Assembly (NCBI RefSeq): GCF_900156335.1
Contig: NZ_FTMZ01000023.1
Coordinates: 1-64,000, forward strand
Origin: Sphaerotilus natans
GTDB taxonomy: Bacteria; Pseudomonadota; Gammaproteobacteria; Burkholderiales; Burkholderiaceae_C
Direction of reading: 5' to 3'
DNA: 64,000 nucleotides
Positions 19,364 to 29,531 of the stretch are shown piece after piece. Made by a program: the position numbers and the translations under genes. Numbering within the stretch: the first letter of the stretch is position 1; the number at the start of each line of letters is the position of its first letter. The notes beneath the pieces were generated by a model. It was not told the origin of the DNA, searched no databases, and saw nothing but the letters and a program-made list of their open reading frames with translations.

Positions 19364-20890
19364 ATGTCGCTTGCCATCGTCCACAGCCGCGCCCTGCTCG
19401 GGCTGCAGGCGCCCGAGGTGACCGTCGAGGTCCACCTCGCCAACGGCCTGCCTTCGTTCACGCTGGTCGGTCTGGCCGACACCGAGGTCAAGGAGGCGCG
19501 CGAGCGGGTGCGCGCGGCGATGCAGCACAGCGGGCTGGACTTCCCGCACAACCGGCGCATCACCGTCAACCTGGCACCGGCCGACCTGCCCAAGGAGGGC
19601 GGCCGCTTCGACCTGCCGATCGCGCTGGGCATCCTGGCTGCGGCCGGCCACATCGACGCGGCGGCGCTCGACGGGCTGGAGTTCGCCGGCGAGCTCTCGC
19701 TGGCGGGTGACCTGCGCCCGGTGCGCGGCGCGCTGCCGATGGCGCTGGCGCTGCAGCGCAGCGGGCGCGGCCGCACCCTGGTGCTGCCGCGGCGCAGCGC
19801 CGAGGAGGCTGCGCTGGTGCCCGGCCTGGCGCTGCGCTGCGCCGACCACCTCGACGAGATCGTCGAGGCGCTGCAGCCGGTCGAGCCCGGCGATCCGCCC
19901 ACCCCGGTGCTGCCGCGACCGCGCCCGGTCGAGGTGCGCGAGGGCGCCCTGCTGCCCGACCTGCAGGACGTGCGCGGCCAGGCCGCGGCCAAGCGTGCCC
20001 TCGAGATCGCGGCGGCAGGACGGCATTCGCTGCTGCTGGTCGGGCCGCCGGGCACCGGCAAGTCGATGCTGGCGCAGCGCCTGGCCGGGCTACTGCCGCC
20101 GCTGTCCGAGGAGGAGGCGCTGGAATCCGCCGCGGTCCTGAGCCTGGCCGGGCGCTTCGAGCCGGCCGACTGGGCGCGTCGGGTGCTGCGCTCGCCGCAC
20201 CACAGCGCCTCGTCGGTGGCGCTGGTGGGGGGCGGCTCGCCACCCAGGCCTGGCGAGATCTCTCTGGCCCATCACGGCATCCTGTTCCTGGACGAGCTGC
20301 CCGAATTCCCGCGCGGCGCGCTCGAGGCGCTGCGCGAGCCGCTCGAGAACGGCCGCATCACCATCTCGCGCGCGGCGCAGCAGGCCGAGTTCCCGGCGCG
20401 CTGCCAGCTCGTCGCCGCGATGAACCCCTGCCCCTGCGGCATGCTCGGCTCGACCGCCAAGCCCTGCCGCTGCACGCCCGAAGCGGTGCAGCGCTACCAG
20501 AACAAGCTGTCGGGGCCGCTGCTCGACCGCATCGACCTGCGCGTCGAGGTGCTGGCCATCCCGCCCGAGGAGCTGACCGGCGCGCCCGACGGCGAGCCCA
20601 GCCGGTTGGTGGCCGAGCGAGTGGCCGAGGCGCGCCGGCGCCAGCAGGCCCGCCAAGGTGGCAGCAACGCCGAGCTGGAAGCCGGCCAGCTCCACGATCA
20701 GGTGCGCGCCGAGCCTGAGGCGACACGCTTCCTCAACACCGCCGCCAGCCGGTTGGGCTGGTCGGGCCGCAGCCTGCACCGGGTGCTGCGGGTGGCGCGC
20801 ACCATCGCCGATCTGGCCGAGGCCGACACCCTCGGCGTGATCCATGTCGCCGAGGCGATCCAGCTGCGCCGCGCGCTGCCGGGCCGCTGA
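19364..20890 (+). CDS. comM: YifB/ComM-family Mg-chelatase-like AAA+ ATPase
   Basis: A 508-residue protein of the ComM (YifB) family, a hexameric helicase that promotes branch migration during natural transformation in species where it was studied. The N-terminal Lon-protease-like domain (about 1-170) is followed by the AAA+ module with Walker A VGPPGTGKSM, Walker B region ILFLDELPEF, the cysteine-rich MNPCPCGMLG segment, and a C-terminal helical domain. The ATG at 19364 (MSLAIVHSRALLGL) matches the usual start. It is divergent from glnK. It does not prove competence, as the gene is widespread. Confidence 0.93.
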   Translation: MSLAIVHSRALLGLQAPEVTVEVHLANGLPSFTLVGLADTEVKEARERVRAAMQHSGLDFPHNRRITVNLAPADLPKEGGRFDLPIALGILAAAGHIDAAALDGLEFAGELSLAGDLRPVRGALPMALALQRSGRGRTLVLPRRSAEEAALVPGLALRCADHLDEIVEALQPVEPGDPPTPVLPRPRPVEVREGALLPDLQDVRGQAAAKRALEIAAAGRHSLLLVGPPGTGKSMLAQRLAGLLPPLSEEEALESAAVLSLAGRFEPADWARRVLRSPHHSASSVALVGGGSPPRPGEISLAHHGILFLDELPEFPRGALEALREPLENGRITISRAAQQAEFPARCQLVAAMNPCPCGMLGSTAKPCRCTPEAVQRYQNKLSGPLLDRIDLRVEVLAIPPEELTGAPDGEPSRLVAERVAEARRRQQARQGGSNAELEAGQLHDQVRAEPEATRFLNTAASRLGWSGRSLHRVLRVARTIADLAEADTLGVIHVAEAIQLRRALPGR

Positions 20891-20933
20891 CCCGCACGCA
20901 CGTCGGGCGCCCGAGCGGCGACAATCGCGCCCC

Positions 20934-21413
20934 ATGACGCCGCCCGCCTTTCTCGACAAGCTCTGCCTGCGCCGCGACCTGCCGGCGCGGCTGGCCGCCC
21001 TGCCCCGCCCGATGGTCTTCACCAACGGGGTCTTCGACATCCTGCACCGCGGTCATGTGACCTATCTCGCGCAGGCGCGCGCGCAGGGCGCCAGCCTGGT
21101 GCTCGGGCTCAACAGCGACGCCTCGGCGCGGCTGCTCGGCAAGGGGCCGGACCGCCCGCTCAATGCCGAAGCCGACCGCGCCTGCGTGCTGGCCGCGCTC
21201 GAGAGCGTCTCGCTGGTGGTGCTGTTCGACGAGCAGACGCCGTGCGAGCTGCTGACCGAGATCCGCCCTGATCTCTATGTGAAGGGCGGCGACTACGACA
21301 TCGAGACGCTCGAGGAGACGCGGCTGGTACGCAGCTGGGGTGGCGACGCCCGCGCGATCTCCTTCGTCGACGGCTACTCGACCACCGCGCTGGTGAAACG
21401 CATCCGCGCCTGA
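20934..21413 (+). CDS. rfaE2: D-glycero-beta-D-manno-heptose 1-phosphate adenylyltransferase
   Basis: A 159-residue nucleotidyltransferase that makes ADP-heptose for the lipopolysaccharide inner core. It corresponds to the C-terminal half of E. coli HldE, here a free-standing protein. The catalytic motif LHRGH lies in FTNGVFDILHRGHVTYL, and the second nucleotide-binding part includes YVKGGDYDIETL. The ATG at 20934 is 43 bases after the comM-like gene, on the same strand. Confidence 0.94.
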   Translation: MTPPAFLDKLCLRRDLPARLAALPRPMVFTNGVFDILHRGHVTYLAQARAQGASLVLGLNSDASARLLGKGPDRPLNAEADRACVLAALESVSLVVLFDEQTPCELLTEIRPDLYVKGGDYDIETLEETRLVRSWGGDARAISFVDGYSTTALVKRIRA

Positions 21414-21451
21414 AGGCGCACGCCCGTTCCCTTCTCTTTTGCGCCTTGCCC

Positions 21452-22201
21452 ATGCCCGCACGCCTGCACATCGAGACCGACACCGCGCTGAGCACCGGCG
21501 CCGAGATCGCGCTGCCACCCGGCCCCGCCCGCCATGTCCAGGTGCTGCGCATGCAGCCCGGCGAGACGATCACGCTGTTCGACGGCAGCGGCGGCGAATG
21601 GTCGGCCGAGATCCTGGCGATGGGGCGGCAGTCGGTGGAGGTGCGCATCGGTGCGCACGATCCGGTGGACCGCGAGCTGCCGATCGACATCGTGCTGCTG
21701 GCGGGCATGCCGGCCAACGACCGCTTCGACTGGCTGGTCGAGAAGGCCACCGAGCTGGGCGTGGCGGCGATCGAGCCGCTGGTGTGCGAGCGCTCAGTGC
21801 TGCGGCTGTCGGGCGAGCGCGCCGAGCGCCGGCGCGAGCACTGGCAGGGCGTGGCGCGCGCCGCGGCCGAGCAGTGCGGCCGCACCCGCGTGCCGCGGAT
21901 CGCGCCGGTGCGCACGCTGGCCCAGGCCCTGGGCGAGGCCCGGGCCGACGCCGAAGCGCCGCTGTGGCTGCTCAGCCTGGGCGAGGCCCAGCCGCTGGCC
22001 GAGCGGGCCGCCGCGCTGCGCACGGGCGGCCGGGTCCGGGTGATCAGCGGGCCGGAGGGCGGGCTGTCGCCAGCCGAGGAGGCCGCAGCCCGCGCGGCCG
22101 GCGCGGTGGCGGTCAGCCTCGGCGCCCGGGTGCTGCGCTCGGAAACTGCGCCGCTGGCGGTGCTGGCCGCGCTGGGCCTGCAGGAACGCCTGGGGGACTG
22201 A
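21452..22201 (+). CDS. rsmE: 16S rRNA (uracil1498-N3)-methyltransferase
   Basis: A 249-residue SAM-dependent SPOUT-class enzyme that methylates U1498 of 16S rRNA. The N-terminal PUA-like part is followed by the knotted SAM-binding domain, with KATELGVAAIEPLVCERSV, ISGPEGGLSPAEEAAARAA and the C-terminal LGARVLRSETAPLAVLAALG. The ATG at 21452 gives MPARLHIETD. It is 38 bases after rfaE2 and likely in the same transcript. Confidence 0.95.
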   Translation: MPARLHIETDTALSTGAEIALPPGPARHVQVLRMQPGETITLFDGSGGEWSAEILAMGRQSVEVRIGAHDPVDRELPIDIVLLAGMPANDRFDWLVEKATELGVAAIEPLVCERSVLRLSGERAERRREHWQGVARAAAEQCGRTRVPRIAPVRTLAQALGEARADAEAPLWLLSLGEAQPLAERAAALRTGGRVRVISGPEGGLSPAEEAAARAAGAVAVSLGARVLRSETAPLAVLAALGLQERLGD

Positions 22202-22207
22202 GCCGGA

Positions 22208-22531
22208 TCAGGTCAGCCAGGTCGTCGTCGGCACGATCGGGGTGGCGGCGTGGATCGGCGCGGACAGCGCCGCCGTCGGCGGATCGCTCGGCAGCAGCGC
22301 GTCGCGCACGGTGTCGCGCTCGTCGAGACGCTCGAGAATCTCGCGCACGAAGGTCCAGATCACCGGATCGAGCTCGACATAGCCCGGCTCGCCCGGCGCA
22401 CGCAGCCAGTCGTCGAGCCGACGCCGCGACGCACCGAGACGACGCGCGAACTGGTCGGCGTCCATTCCCATGCGCTGCATGGCCTCCAGCAGGAAAGCCT
22501 GCTGGGTCTTCGGTTTCCTGTGCAAGGACAT
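22208..22531 (-). CDS. Small protein with N-terminal helix-turn-helix, function unknown
   Basis: A 107-residue protein. Residues about 10-50 resemble a Cro/XRE-like helix-turn-helix (AFLLEAMQRMGMDADQFARR followed by LGASRRRLDDWL). The C-terminal half is Pro/Ala/Thr-rich with no recognisable domain. The ATG at 22531 follows AGGGTGGAT; a GTG at 22540 is also in frame. It sits downstream of rdgC on the same strand and convergent with rsmE, only 6 bases between the stops. No target is known to me. Confidence 0.65.
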   Translation of the reverse strand: MSLHRKPKTQQAFLLEAMQRMGMDADQFARRLGASRRRLDDWLRAPGEPGYVELDPVIWTFVREILERLDERDTVRDALLPSDPPTAALSAPIHAATPIVPTTTWLT

Positions 22532-22540
22532 CGGATCCAC

Positions 22541-22702
22541 CCTGATCTGGCAAATCAGTCTAGCGCGGCCTGCGGACTCCGACCCCTTTTGTCGATTCCT
22601 GTTGCAACTGACCGCAACATTTGTGGGCCATTCCCCCCAAAACGCTGAAGTTCCAGAGGAATCCAGGTGTTTTGACGCGTATTCGCGCGTATCGCCGCGG
22701 GC
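22541..22702 (-). other. Gap between rdgC and the small helix-turn-helix gene
   Basis: This 162-base spacer has an AT-richer stretch with T/G runs and a weak -10-like TAGACT shortly before the small gene's start. No terminator or RNA gene was recognised. It probably holds a promoter for the small gene. Confidence 0.3.
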
Positions 22703-23605
22703 TCAGGATGCAGGCAGGTGCTCGCCACCCAGCGCCTCGACCAGGGCGGGCAGCAGCCGGCGCAGCTCGGCGGTGGCGATCGCGGCGTCGGCGTCGAAGC
22801 GCTCTTCCTTCGACACGCTGGCGTCGTCCTCGAACACGCCGTCGAGGAACTCGATGCGGCGAATCTGCAGCAGGTCGGTCAGCGTGAAGGAAATGCGCGC
22901 GTTCCAGGTCAGCGCCAGCCGGGTCGGCACCTTGCCCTGTCGGATGTGCTCGCGCACCTCCTCGATGTCGAGCGGGTGGCGGGCGTAGCGCACCACCGAC
23001 TTCATCTCGTCGGGCGTCTTGAGCTCGCACTCGCGGTCGACCGTGAAGTCGGCCGCCGGCTCGCCGCTGAGCAGCCAGTCCGACATCACGGCCGCTGGCG
23101 ACTCGTTCGTGTGCAGCGCCTGCACCGACAGGCCCGGCAGCGCCTTGACCAGCAGCGTGACCACCTCGTCGGCGCGGGTGGCGCTGCCGGTGTCGACGAT
23201 CAGCCAGCGGTCGGTCGGCGACAGCCAGACATCGATGCTGCCTCGCTTCGTGAAGGCCTGCGGCAGCAGCTCCAGCAGCGCCTGCTCCTTGAGCTCCTTG
23301 GTCTGCTTGCGGCCCGGGCGGCGGCCGGTGGACTGCTCGAGCTGGTCGGCGATCTCGTCGGTACGGCGCTTGACCACCGCGCCCGGCACCACCCGCTGCT
23401 CGACCATCAGCCGCATCAGCCACTGGCCGGCGATCGACTCCAGCAGCGGCGCCTCGGCCGGGCCGCGCGGCGCCACCCAGCCGGCCGACTGCTGCTGGGT
23501 CGCGCCGCACTCGACGAAGCGGTCCTTGTCCAGCGCCGCCTCGGCCTGAAGCAGATCGGCGGCCCAGTCCGGGCCGATGCGGAACACCGTCAGGTTCTTG
23601 AACAC
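22703..23605 (-). CDS. rdgC: Recombination-associated protein RdgC
   Basis: A 300-residue DNA-binding protein that forms a ring-shaped dimer in the family and limits RecA-dependent recombination. The sequence follows the E. coli protein along its length: VFKNLTVFRIG at the start, a middle LLPQAFTKRGSIDVWLSPTD and the C-terminal FDADAAIATAELRRLLPALV. The start is taken as GTG at 23605 because GGAAGG lies 9 bases upstream and the resulting N terminus matches the family. An upstream in-frame TTG (23626) would add seven unmatched residues. Confidence 0.92.
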   Translation of the reverse strand: MFKNLTVFRIGPDWAADLLQAEAALDKDRFVECGATQQQSAGWVAPRGPAEAPLLESIAGQWLMRLMVEQRVVPGAVVKRRTDEIADQLEQSTGRRPGRKQTKELKEQALLELLPQAFTKRGSIDVWLSPTDRWLIVDTGSATRADEVVTLLVKALPGLSVQALHTNESPAAVMSDWLLSGEPAADFTVDRECELKTPDEMKSVVRYARHPLDIEEVREHIRQGKVPTRLALTWNARISFTLTDLLQIRRIEFLDGVFEDDASVSKEERFDADAAIATAELRRLLPALVEALGGEHLPAS

Positions 23606-23777
23606 TCGCGTCTTCCTTCCATGCAAAAGCCGATTGAAAAGCCGTGATTGTCCTGCCCCCGCAGCTGCGGGTCGAAATTCACAAAGCAGGACATTTCACC
23701 CCCTTCTAGGTTCTGGACAGCACAAGGTCATGCAAAAAACGCATGTAACCCGACTGTAATGGCCAGACCCCCACCCC

Positions 23778-23853
23778 TACACTGCCCCGCGGGAGGCATC
23801 CCGAAAACCACGTAGGACAGCGCGTCCGCGATCGGCTTTCGAGATGCCTTTTT
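23778..23853 (+). promoter_or_regulatory. Leader with terminator-like hairpin upstream of pckG
   Basis: AGGCATCCCGAAAACC (23794-23809) can pair with GGCTTTCGAGATGCCT (23834-23849), 14 of 16 positions, and TTTTT follows at once. The loop can itself form GGAC/GTCC. The structure ends just before the pckG ribosome-binding site (AGGAG at 23860-23864). A -10-like TACACT lies at 23778-23783. It reads as an attenuator or a stabilising 5' structure. Confidence 0.5.
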
Positions 23854-23872
23854 CAACCTAGGAGCCCTTCCG

Positions 23873-25753
23873 ATGAACCAACCGCTGATGGCCGGCGTCA
23901 CTGTGAACGAACCCGCCTACGTCAAGAACGCCAAGCTGATCGCCTGGGTCGCCGAAGTGGCCGCCCTGACCCAGCCGGACGCCATCTACTGGTGCGACGG
24001 CTCGCAGGAAGAGTACGACCGCCTGTGCCAGCTGCTGGTCGACGCCGGTTCCTTCAAGAAACTCAACCCGGCCAAGCGCGCCAACAGCTACCTGGCCTGG
24101 ACCGATCCGTCGGACGTGGCGCGCGTCGAGGACCGCACCTACATCTGCTCGGCCACCAAGGAAGAAGCCGGCCCGACCAACAACTGGATGGCCCCGGCCG
24201 AGATGCGCAGCCTGCTGCAGACCGGCGAGAACGCGCTGTTCAAGGGCTGCATGAAGGGCCGCACGATGTATGTCGTGCCCTTCTCGATGGGTCCGCTGGG
24301 CTCGCCGATCGCCCACATCGGCATCGAGCTGTCCGACAGCGCCTATGTCGCGGTCAACATGAAGCTGATGACCCGCATGGGCAAGGCCGTCCATGACGTG
24401 CTGGGCACCGACGGCGATTTCGTGCCGTGCGTGCATACCGTGGGCGCCCCGCTGGCCGAAGGCCAGAAGGACACGACCACCTGGCCGTGCAACCCGAAGA
24501 CCAAGTACATCGTCCACTATCCCGAGACCCAGGAGATCTGGTCCTACGGCTCGGGCTACGGCGGCAACGCGCTGCTGGGCAAGAAGTGCTTCGCGCTGCG
24601 CATCGCCTCCACGATGGGTCGCGACCAGGGCTGGCTGGCCGAGCACATGCTGATCCTGGGCGTGACCTCGCCGGAAGGCAAGAAGAGCCATGTCGCCGCC
24701 GCCTTCCCGTCGGCCTGCGGCAAGACCAACTTCGCGATGCTGATCCCGCCGGCGGCGCTGGGCGACTGGAAGGTCACCACGATCGGCGACGACATCGCCT
24801 GGATCAAGCCGGTCGACGGCCGTCTGCGCGCGATCAACCCGGAAGCCGGCTACTTCGGCGTCGCCCCGGGCACGAACTTCAAGACCAACCCGAACTGCAT
24901 GGCGTCGCTGGACCGTGACGTCATCTTCACGAACGTCGCGCTGACCGATGACGGCGACGTCTGGTGGGAAGGCATGACCGACGAGCTGCCCTCGCACCTG
25001 GTCGACTGGCAGGGCAAGGACTGGACGCCCGAGACCGCCCGCCTGCCCGACGGCAAGCTGCGCCCGGCCGCTCACCCGAACGCCCGCTTCACCATCGCCG
25101 CGACCAACAACCCGGCGCTGGATCCGGCCTGGGACGATCCGGCCGGCGTGGCGATCGACGCCTTCATCTTCGGCGGCCGCCGCTCGACCACCGTGCCGCT
25201 GGCCACCGAGGCCCGCGACTGGACGGAAGGCGTCTACATGGCCGCGACGATGGGCTCGGAGACCACCGCCGCCGCCTTCGGCGCGCAGGGCGTGGTGCGC
25301 CGCGATCCGTTCGCGATGCTGCCCTTCGCCGGCTACAACATGAGCGACTACTTCCAGCACTGGCTGAACGTGGGCGCCAGGCTGCAGGCCGAAGGCGCCA
25401 AGCTGCCGGCGATCTTCTGCGTCAACTGGTTCCGCAAGGGCACCGACGGCAAGTTCGTCTGGCCGGGCTACGGCGACAACGCCCGCGTGCTGCAGTGGAT
25501 GCTGGGCCGCATCGACGGCACCGCCGGCGCCGGCAGCGAGCACATCTTCGGCGTCAGCCCGAACTACCGTGACCTGAACTGGTCGGGCCTGGACTTCAGC
25601 GAAGCCCAGTTCCAGAGCGTCATCAGCATCGACCGCGACGCCTGGGTGCAGGAAATGAAGCTGCACGGCGAGCTGTTCGAGCAGCTGGCCTACCACCTGC
25701 CGGCCGAGCTGAAGGCCACCCGCGAGAAGATCCTCGCCCAGCTCGAGGCCTGA
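23873..25753 (+). CDS. pckG: Phosphoenolpyruvate carboxykinase (GTP)
   Basis: Converts oxaloacetate and GTP to PEP, GDP and CO2, the entry step of gluconeogenesis. The 626-residue protein is of the GTP-dependent family. Key parts are the nucleotide-binding loop [12 protein letters not shown] with the reactive cysteine, the metal-binding region [11 protein letters not shown], and the family segment [25 protein letters not shown] precedes the ATG at 23873 ([19 protein letters not shown]). A possible attenuator hairpin lies in its leader, and a strong bidirectional terminator follows. Carbon-source control would be expected, but no specific operator was identified. Confidence 0.98.
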   Translation: MNQPLMAGVTVNEPAYVKNAKLIAWVAEVAALTQPDAIYWCDGSQEEYDRLCQLLVDAGSFKKLNPAKRANSYLAWTDPSDVARVEDRTYICSATKEEAGPTNNWMAPAEMRSLLQTGENALFKGCMKGRTMYVVPFSMGPLGSPIAHIGIELSDSAYVAVNMKLMTRMGKAVHDVLGTDGDFVPCVHTVGAPLAEGQKDTTTWPCNPKTKYIVHYPETQEIWSYGSGYGGNALLGKKCFALRIASTMGRDQGWLAEHMLILGVTSPEGKKSHVAAAFPSACGKTNFAMLIPPAALGDWKVTTIGDDIAWIKPVDGRLRAINPEAGYFGVAPGTNFKTNPNCMASLDRDVIFTNVALTDDGDVWWEGMTDELPSHLVDWQGKDWTPETARLPDGKLRPAAHPNARFTIAATNNPALDPAWDDPAGVAIDAFIFGGRRSTTVPLATEARDWTEGVYMAATMGSETTAAAFGAQGVVRRDPFAMLPFAGYNMSDYFQHWLNVGARLQAEGAKLPAIFCVNWFRKGTDGKFVWPGYGDNARVLQWMLGRIDGTAGAGSEHIFGVSPNYRDLNWSGLDFSEAQFQSVISIDRDAWVQEMKLHGELFEQLAYHLPAELKATREKILAQLEA

Positions 25754-25813
25754 TCGCCGCCGCCGCCTCCGACGCACAAGAGAAGACAAAAGAGGCGGAG
25801 GAGACACGCCGCC

Positions 25814-25850
25814 AGGAAGGGCCTGCCAGGAATGGCAGGCCCTTCCTTCT
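25814..25850. terminator. Bidirectional terminator after pckG
   Basis: A 15-bp perfect stem (25814-25828 with 25833-25847) has loop GGAA and is followed by TCTTGG. It lies between the convergent pckG and the ABM-domain gene. Confidence 0.85.
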
Positions 25851-25868
25851 TGGTCGGTCGCTCCGGCC

Positions 25869-26171
25869 TCAGGCCGACTTGGCCAGCAGCTCGAAGTGCT
25901 CGACCTGCGGCGGCTGCGCGAAGAACGGGCCGACGATGCCGCGCCAGGCCTGGAAGGCCGGCGACTCGCGGAAGTCGACCGTATGGTTCTCCAGCGTCTC
26001 CCACCAGATCATCAGCAGGTAGCGCTCGGGCGACTCGATGCCCTTGTTGACCTTGAAGCCGGCGAAGCCCTTGGCCTGGCTGATGACGGTGTTCACGCCA
26101 TGCTGTATCGCGGCGTCGAACTCGGCCTGACGGCCCGGCTGGATGCGAATGTCGGCAACTTCGAGAATCAT
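25869..26171 (-). CDS. Antibiotic biosynthesis monooxygenase (ABM) domain protein
   Basis: A 100-residue protein with the ferredoxin-like ABM fold (MILEVADIRIQPGRQAEFDA at the start, then ERYLLMIWWETLENHTVDFR). Members include quinol monooxygenases and many proteins of unknown role. No partner gene narrows its function. A GGAG box stands before the ATG at 26171; the upstream open frame is not coding. It is divergent from yaeQ. Confidence 0.8.
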   Translation of the reverse strand: MILEVADIRIQPGRQAEFDAAIQHGVNTVISQAKGFAGFKVNKGIESPERYLLMIWWETLENHTVDFRESPAFQAWRGIVGPFFAQPPQVEHFELLAKSA

Positions 26172-26237
26172 CGGGAAACTCCATCGATAGGGAAGCCCGG
26201 ATCGTAGCGGCTGAGCCGCCCCACCTAGAATCGCCCG

Positions 26238-26789
26238 ATGGCCATTCGCTCCACCGTCCACAAAGCCGACCTGTCGATCGCCGACATGGATCGACACCAC
26301 TACGCCGACCACAGCCTGACACTGGCGCGGCACCCCTCCGAGACCGAGGAGCGCCTGATGGTGCGCCTGGTCGCGTTCTCGATGCACGCCGAGGAGCGCC
26401 TGACGCCCGCCGGCGGCATCTCCACCGAGGACGAGCCCGACTTCTGGCATCTTGACGACACCGGCTCGATCCGGCTGTGGCTGCAGGTCGGCCTGCCCGA
26501 CGAGCGCCTGCTGCGCAAGGCCAGCGGCCGCTCCGACGAGGTGATCCTCTACACCTACGGCGGCCGCAAGGCCGAGGCCTGGCGCCAGGACAATGCGGCA
26601 GCGCTGGCCAAGCTGTCGAAGCTCACCATCTGGTACCTGCCGGACGACGAGTGCGAGGCGCTGCTGCCGCTGGTCGAGCGCACGATGCGCCTGGGCGCGA
26701 CGATCCAGGACGGCCACCTGCTGCTCGCCGGCGACAAGGCCAGCGTCGAGATCACGCCGCAGCTCTGGCAGCGCGGGCAGGCGGGCTGA
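26238..26789 (+). CDS. yaeQ: YaeQ family protein
   Basis: A 183-residue cytoplasmic protein of the YaeQ family. It starts MAIRSTVHKADLSIADMDRH and carries the conserved SLTLARHPSETEERLMVRL, DEPDFWHLDD and WYLPDDE regions. The fold is related to PD-(D/E)xK nucleases, but activity is not established. An older report linked the E. coli protein to suppression of RfaH loss. It is divergent from the ABM gene and 102 bases upstream of prfC. Confidence 0.92.
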   Translation: MAIRSTVHKADLSIADMDRHHYADHSLTLARHPSETEERLMVRLVAFSMHAEERLTPAGGISTEDEPDFWHLDDTGSIRLWLQVGLPDERLLRKASGRSDEVILYTYGGRKAEAWRQDNAAALAKLSKLTIWYLPDDECEALLPLVERTMRLGATIQDGHLLLAGDKASVEITPQLWQRGQAG

Positions 26790-26891
26790 GGTCCGCCCCG
26801 GGCCATTGAGCGCCACACGGCGGCGCCACAGGCGACAATCACGGGTTCGCGCTTGCCGCGCCCCCGAACCGCGTCGTTCTTCCTCACCGCC

Positions 26892-28505
<1,614 letters not shown>

Positions 28506-28549
28506 GGCGCTGAGGCGCAACAGCGCTGGGCGCGCCGAGAGTGCGCGAC

Positions 28550-28704
28550 GCGTGGGTCCTCGCCTGCGTGGGTCCTCGCCTTCGCGAGGATGACGGAGGT
28601 GCCGGGGATGAGGTGGCAGGCTCACGCCGTCGTCACCCCCGCGCCGTCGTCATCCCCACGCTGTCGTCACCCCCGCGCAGTCGTCACCCCCGCGCAGGCG
28701 GGGG
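28550..28704. repeat. REP-like palindromes and 17-base tandem repeats
   Basis: Two 16-base identical tandem units (28550-28565 and 28566-28581) lead into a palindrome TCCTCGC-CTTC-GCGAGGA (28573-28590). At the other end is a related palindrome in opposite orientation, CCCCCGC-GCAG-GCGGGGG (28687-28704). Between them are four 17-base units of the type GCCGTCGTCACCCCCGC (28626-28693, units differing at few positions). Both palindromes share the flanks CGTGGG and TGACG, the form of short intergenic repeats common in GC-rich proteobacteria. Confidence 0.8.
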
Positions 28705-28748
28705 CCCACGATGGGCGGCCGTGTCAGCGCCGCCACCCTGCCCGCTCT

Positions 28749-29531
28749 TCAGCCCACCTCCGGCGCGGCGCTCTTCTTGCGCGTGCTCGTCGCCGTGCCC
28801 GAGGCGCTGGTCGCACGACCACGCGCCGGCGCGCCCAGCAGCGCCTTCGCCGCCTCGATGCGCAGCGCCATGTCCACCCGCTCGTCGTTCATCACCTGCA
28901 GCAGGAAGGCCTGCGGATCGGTGAAGGCGCTGGCGGGCGCGGCGACGGTGGGGGCGGATGCCGCCGAACCCTGCGCCGTCGGCGCTGCGGCGCGCTCGGC
29001 CACCTCGGGCAACAGCATGGCGCATTCGGCCGTGCCGATCGGGCGCAGGCGCGCGAGCAGCTCGGCCTGGCCCTCGGCACGCGGCGGGATGTCCAGCCAC
29101 GGCGTCTCGGCAAAGACCGGCGCAAGGTCCGGCGCGACATAGGCCGACCAGGCCTCCTCGCCGAGCGCGGCCGGAATGCGCGGCACCTGGCGCGCGCCGT
29201 CGGCCGAAGGCATCAGCTCGACCCGGTGCGCCGGCACCTCGGCCAGATAGCGCTGGCGCAGGCACTCGAGCAGCGCATGGGCCTGCGCCGGCGGCAGCGG
29301 ATCAGCCAGCGAGAACCAGAGCTGGCAGGCGTCGGTGCCCGAGACCGCGATGCCCGGTGCCGGCCAGCCCAGCTCGTCCTGCACGCCCTTCCAGACCCGG
29401 CCCAGCACGTCCCAGTCGGCCGGCCGGGCCAGCGCCAGCACCAGCGCTCGAACCTGGCCGTCCTCGCCGGGGCCGAAGAGGCGCTCGCGCTCGCTGCGCA
29501 GGCGCGGGCTGTCGATGTCGGCGGCGCTCAT
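28749..29531 (-). CDS. Hypothetical protein, possibly primase-related
   Basis: A 260-residue soluble protein that I do not recognise with certainty. The middle part (GIAVSGTDACQLWFSLADPL, then LECLRQRYLAEVPAHRVELM) recalls archaeo-eukaryotic primase-like domains, but no full catalytic motif is clear. The C-terminal DPQAFLLQVMNDERVDMALR followed by IEAAKALLG is a helix pair seen in some phage-type small proteins. The C terminus ends in a basic Ser/Thr/Lys tail. Its ATG overlaps the aldo/keto reductase stop (TGATG), so it is translationally coupled to that gene. Confidence 0.6.
   Translation of the reverse strand: MSAADIDSPRLRSERERLFGPGEDGQVRALVLALARPADWDVLGRVWKGVQDELGWPAPGIAVSGTDACQLWFSLADPLPPAQAHALLECLRQRYLAEVPAHRVELMPSADGARQVPRIPAALGEEAWSAYVAPDLAPVFAETPWLDIPPRAEGQAELLARLRPIGTAECAMLLPEVAERAAAPTAQGSAASAPTVAAPASAFTDPQAFLLQVMNDERVDMALRIEAAKALLGAPARGRATSASGTATSTRKKSAAPEVG

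Noticed and set aside
28626-28693. CRISPR-like spacing of repeats
   Set aside because: The 17-base units are directly adjacent without spacers and no cas genes exist nearby.
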